Of a stretch of DNA of 15,336 nt, positions 13,002 to 15,336 are shown one piece after another. How positions within the stretch are numbered: position 1 is the stretch's first letter; each line of letters begins with the position of its first letter. This stretch comes from an uncultured Bacilli bacterium (GTDB lineage Bacteria; Bacillota_I; Bacilli_A; RF39; UBA660): assembly GCA_949280095.1 (NCBI GenBank), contig CASDHD010000019.1, positions 1 through 15,336 of the forward strand, read 5' to 3'. Under the pieces are notes generated by a model. That model was not told the DNA's origin. It saw only the letters and a program-made list of their open reading frames with translations, and made no database searches. A program made the position numbers and the translations under genes.

Positions 13002-15182
13002 ATGAAGAAAAAAGTATTTAAGCTAAATTTTCTAGGTAGAGATTTAGTAGTAGAAACAGGAGAGTTAGCAAAGCAAGCAAATGGTTCTGTATTAGTACGT
13101 TATGGGGATACAGTGGTATTATCTGTTTGTGTAATGGGGAAGAATACAATTACAGCTGATTTCTTTCCTTTAACGGTTTTGTATCAAGAAAAATTATATT
13201 CAGTAGGAAAGATACCAGGTGGCTTTATTAAGCGTGAGGGGAGACCTACAGATGAAGCAACTTTGGCAGCGCGTATTATTGATAGACCTATTAGACCAAT
13301 GTTTGATGAGAATTTGCGTAATGAAATTCAAGTTATTAATACAGTGTTATCTGTAGATCAAGACAATTCCCCAATTATGAGTGCTTTGTTTGGCTCTAGT
13401 TTATGTTTAGGAATTAGTGATATCCCTTTTGATGGGCCTGTTTCTGGAGTTGTGGTAGGAAAAATAGGTAAAAGTTTTGTTATCAATCCAACAGCAGAAG
13501 AATTAGAACAAAGTAGCCTAAATTTAACAGTAGCTGGAACAAAAGATGCTATTTGTATGGTAGAAGCAGGAGCTCAAGAACTAAGCGAAAAAGAAATGTT
13601 GGATGCATTAATGTTTGGACATGAACAAATAAAAGTATTGTGCGAATTCCAACAAAAAATTATTGATGAGATTGGGGAAATGAAAAAAGAGCTTGCTGTT
13701 GCTAAGATAGATGAAACTTTAGAGGCTTCTGTTCGTCTTTATGCAACAAAGGATATGCTTGCTGCGATTCAAATTAAGGACAAGCTAGCTAGTTATGAAA
13801 AAATAGAAGAGGTAAAAAATGCTGCTCTTGAAAATTTTGCAGAGATTTATGCTGGTGATGAAAATATTGAACAAATATTAAAGGATGTTAAAAAGGTTGT
13901 GGATGCTATTGAAGGTGATGAGGTAAGACGTTTAATAACTGATAAAAAGATTCGACCTGATGGACGTAAGATGGATGAAATAAGACACTTAGATGCCCAA
14001 ATTGATTTACTTCCTAGACCTCATGGTAGTGCCTTGTTTACTCGTGGAGAAACACAAGCTCTTGCAACAACAACATTAGGAGCAATTGGAGAACATCAAA
14101 TTTTAGATGGTCTTGGTATTGAAGATACAAAAAGGTTTATGCTTCATTATAATTTCCCACAATTTTCTGTAGGAGAAACCGGACGATATGGTTCACCTGG
14201 AAGACGTGAAATAGGACATGGAGCTTTAGGAGAAAGAGCTCTTGCTCAAGTGATTCCAAGTGAAGAAGAGTTTCCTTATACGATACGTGTTGTGAGTGAA
14301 ATTTTAGAGAGTAATGGTTCAAGTAGCCAAGCAACAATTTGTGCAGGATGTCTATCTTTAATGGCAGCTGGAGTACCAATTAAAAAACCAGTTGCGGGAA
14401 TTGCTATGGGTTTAATTACGAATGGGAAAAAATATACGATTTTAACAGATATTGCGGGATTAGAAGATCATATGGGAGATATGGACTTTAAGGTGGCTGG
14501 AACAAAAGATGGAATCTGTGCTTTACAAATGGATATTAAAATTAAGGGTGTTACCAAAAATATTTTAAAGGAAGCACTTGCTCAAGCAAAGAAGGCTCGC
14601 CTAGAGATTTTAGATGTAATGAGCGATTGTATTAAAGAACCTCGTAAAGAACTTTCACCGTATGCACCAAAGATTGAGACATTTAAAATAGACCCAGAAA
14701 GAATTAAAGATGTTATCGGTCGAGGCGGCGAAATGATTACGAAAATCATTCTAGATGCAAGTCATGTATCAACAGTTAATGATAAAGATGCAGTTAAAGT
14801 CGATTTGGAAGACGATGGTCGTGTTATTATTTATCATACAGATTTTGATATTATTGCAAAAACCAAAGAAATGATTTTAAATGTTGTACGTGAAGTGGAA
14901 GATGGTGAAATTTATACTGGAACGGTTACCAAAGTAGAAGATTTTGGATGCTTCGTAGAACTTTGGAGTGGTTGTGAAGGATTAGTTCATGTATCTCAAC
15001 TTGCTTATGAACGTGTGGATAAACCAAGTGATTTATTTAAAGTAGGAGACCAAATTGTTGTAAAATCTTTAGGATATGATCATCGAGGACGTTTAAATCT
15101 TTCACGTAAGGATGCTTTACCAAAACCTAAAAAGGTAGAGAAAAAAGAAGAGGAAAAAGCAGAAAAAGGTACAAAAAAGTAA
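13002..15182 (+). CDS. pnp: Polyribonucleotide nucleotidyltransferase (PNPase)
   Basis: 726 aa, the usual length. It degrades RNA 3' to 5' using phosphate and can also add tails; it acts as a trimer in the cytoplasm, often within a degradosome. Domains in order are a first RNase PH domain (about 5-140), a helical middle (about 150-300), and a second RNase PH domain (about 305-540) with [33 protein letters not shown] and the metal-site region [22 protein letters not shown] domain has GRGG at 573-576, and an S1 domain starts near 635 ([23 protein letters not shown]). A Lys/Glu-rich tail ends the protein. ATG 13002 follows GGAGA (12991-12995). It lies 52 nt after rpsO, the conserved partner. Confidence 0.97.
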   Translation: MKKKVFKLNFLGRDLVVETGELAKQANGSVLVRYGDTVVLSVCVMGKNTITADFFPLTVLYQEKLYSVGKIPGGFIKREGRPTDEATLAARIIDRPIRPMFDENLRNEIQVINTVLSVDQDNSPIMSALFGSSLCLGISDIPFDGPVSGVVVGKIGKSFVINPTAEELEQSSLNLTVAGTKDAICMVEAGAQELSEKEMLDALMFGHEQIKVLCEFQQKIIDEIGEMKKELAVAKIDETLEASVRLYATKDMLAAIQIKDKLASYEKIEEVKNAALENFAEIYAGDENIEQILKDVKKVVDAIEGDEVRRLITDKKIRPDGRKMDEIRHLDAQIDLLPRPHGSALFTRGETQALATTTLGAIGEHQILDGLGIEDTKRFMLHYNFPQFSVGETGRYGSPGRREIGHGALGERALAQVIPSEEEFPYTIRVVSEILESNGSSSQATICAGCLSLMAAGVPIKKPVAGIAMGLITNGKKYTILTDIAGLEDHMGDMDFKVAGTKDGICALQMDIKIKGVTKNILKEALAQAKKARLEILDVMSDCIKEPRKELSPYAPKIETFKIDPERIKDVIGRGGEMITKIILDASHVSTVNDKDAVKVDLEDDGRVIIYHTDFDIIAKTKEMILNVVREVEDGEIYTGTVTKVEDFGCFVELWSGCEGLVHVSQLAYERVDKPSDLFKVGDQIVVKSLGYDHRGRLNLSRKDALPKPKKVEKKEEEKAEKGTKK

Positions 15183-15220
15183 AAAAGGAACATAAAAAAT
15201 AGAGATAAATCTAATTTATG

Positions 15221-15251
15221 AGAAGCTTAAATACAAAAAAGCTTCTTTTTT
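15221..15251 (+). terminator. Rho-independent terminator after pnp
   Basis: A perfect 8-bp stem AGAAGCTT (15221-15228) with AAGCTTCT (15239-15246) has a 10-nt loop and a T run from 15246 to 15251. Confidence 0.88.
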
Positions 15252-15312
15252 CATCCCTAAAAAAAAGGAAATTACAAATTTACGTTTAATAATATAAGTA
15301 GGAGGTGAGAAA

Positions 15313-15336
15313 ATCGATACTAAAATAACACAACAA
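15313..15336 (+). CDS. Possible start of next gene, ATC start codon (infC-like?)
   Basis: A full-strength SD, GGAGGTG (15301-15307), is followed 5 nt later by ATC GAT ACT AAA ATA ACA CAA CAA to the window end without a stop. In that frame a TAA at 15295-15297 closes the upstream side and no ATG, GTG or TTG exists, so if this is a gene it must start at a non-standard codon, best placed at ATC. GTG 15305 inside the SD opens only a short frame that stops at once. Non-canonical AUU/AUC starts are typical of infC (IF-3), so infC is a guess; too little sequence is visible to test it. Confidence 0.35.

Overview
The window is AT-rich DNA that reads with the standard bacterial code: TGA serves as a real stop for infB and ylxR, and Shine-Dalgarno (SD) sequences are strong AGGAGG-type. 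Gene content and order are those of a low-GC Firmicute, most likely an uncultured gut-type Bacilli lineage (RF39/Erysipelotrichales-like). That placement is inferred from gene order and protein style, not from a search.

Region 1 (1-1100) holds a terminator for an upstream gene, a PD-(D/E)XK nuclease-family transposase (Rpn-like), and a promoter plus hairpin leader. Region 2 (1123-6130) is the conserved transcription/translation superoperon rimP-nusA-ylxR-infB-rbfA-truB, packed with 1-4 nt overlaps. RimP is reduced to its N-terminal domain, and ylxQ and ylxP, found here in Bacillus subtilis, are absent.

Region 3 (about 6131-12560) sits where ribF would normally lie between truB and rpsO. It is an accessory island of cell-surface and secretion genes: a broken TasA/camelysin-like gene, a type I signal peptidase, a secreted Gly/Asn/Ser/Thr-rich protein, a PH-domain protein, an unknown 177-aa protein, and a 564-aa membrane-anchored Cys-rich surface protein. 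The last gene is preceded by a run of ten G lying between plausible -35 and -10 boxes, the layout of a phase-variable promoter.

The end of the island holds two tandem copies (677-bp period, about 307 bp identical) of what appears to be an unannotated type I toxin-antitoxin module. Each has a 30-aa hydrophobic peptide on the minus strand with promoter and SD. Converging on it is a roughly 69-nt RNA with its own TTGACA-17-TATATT promoter and a Rho-independent terminator. The RNA can pair with the toxin mRNA leader over 15 of 16 positions and also with the toxin SD. This is the strongest candidate for an undescribed system in the window.

Region 4 (12567-15336) resumes the housekeeping layout: rpsO with its own promoter and a structured leader (possible S15 autoregulation), a terminator, pnp, a terminator, and finally a strong SD followed by an ATC codon. 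That may be the start of a gene using a non-canonical start codon, a hallmark of infC.
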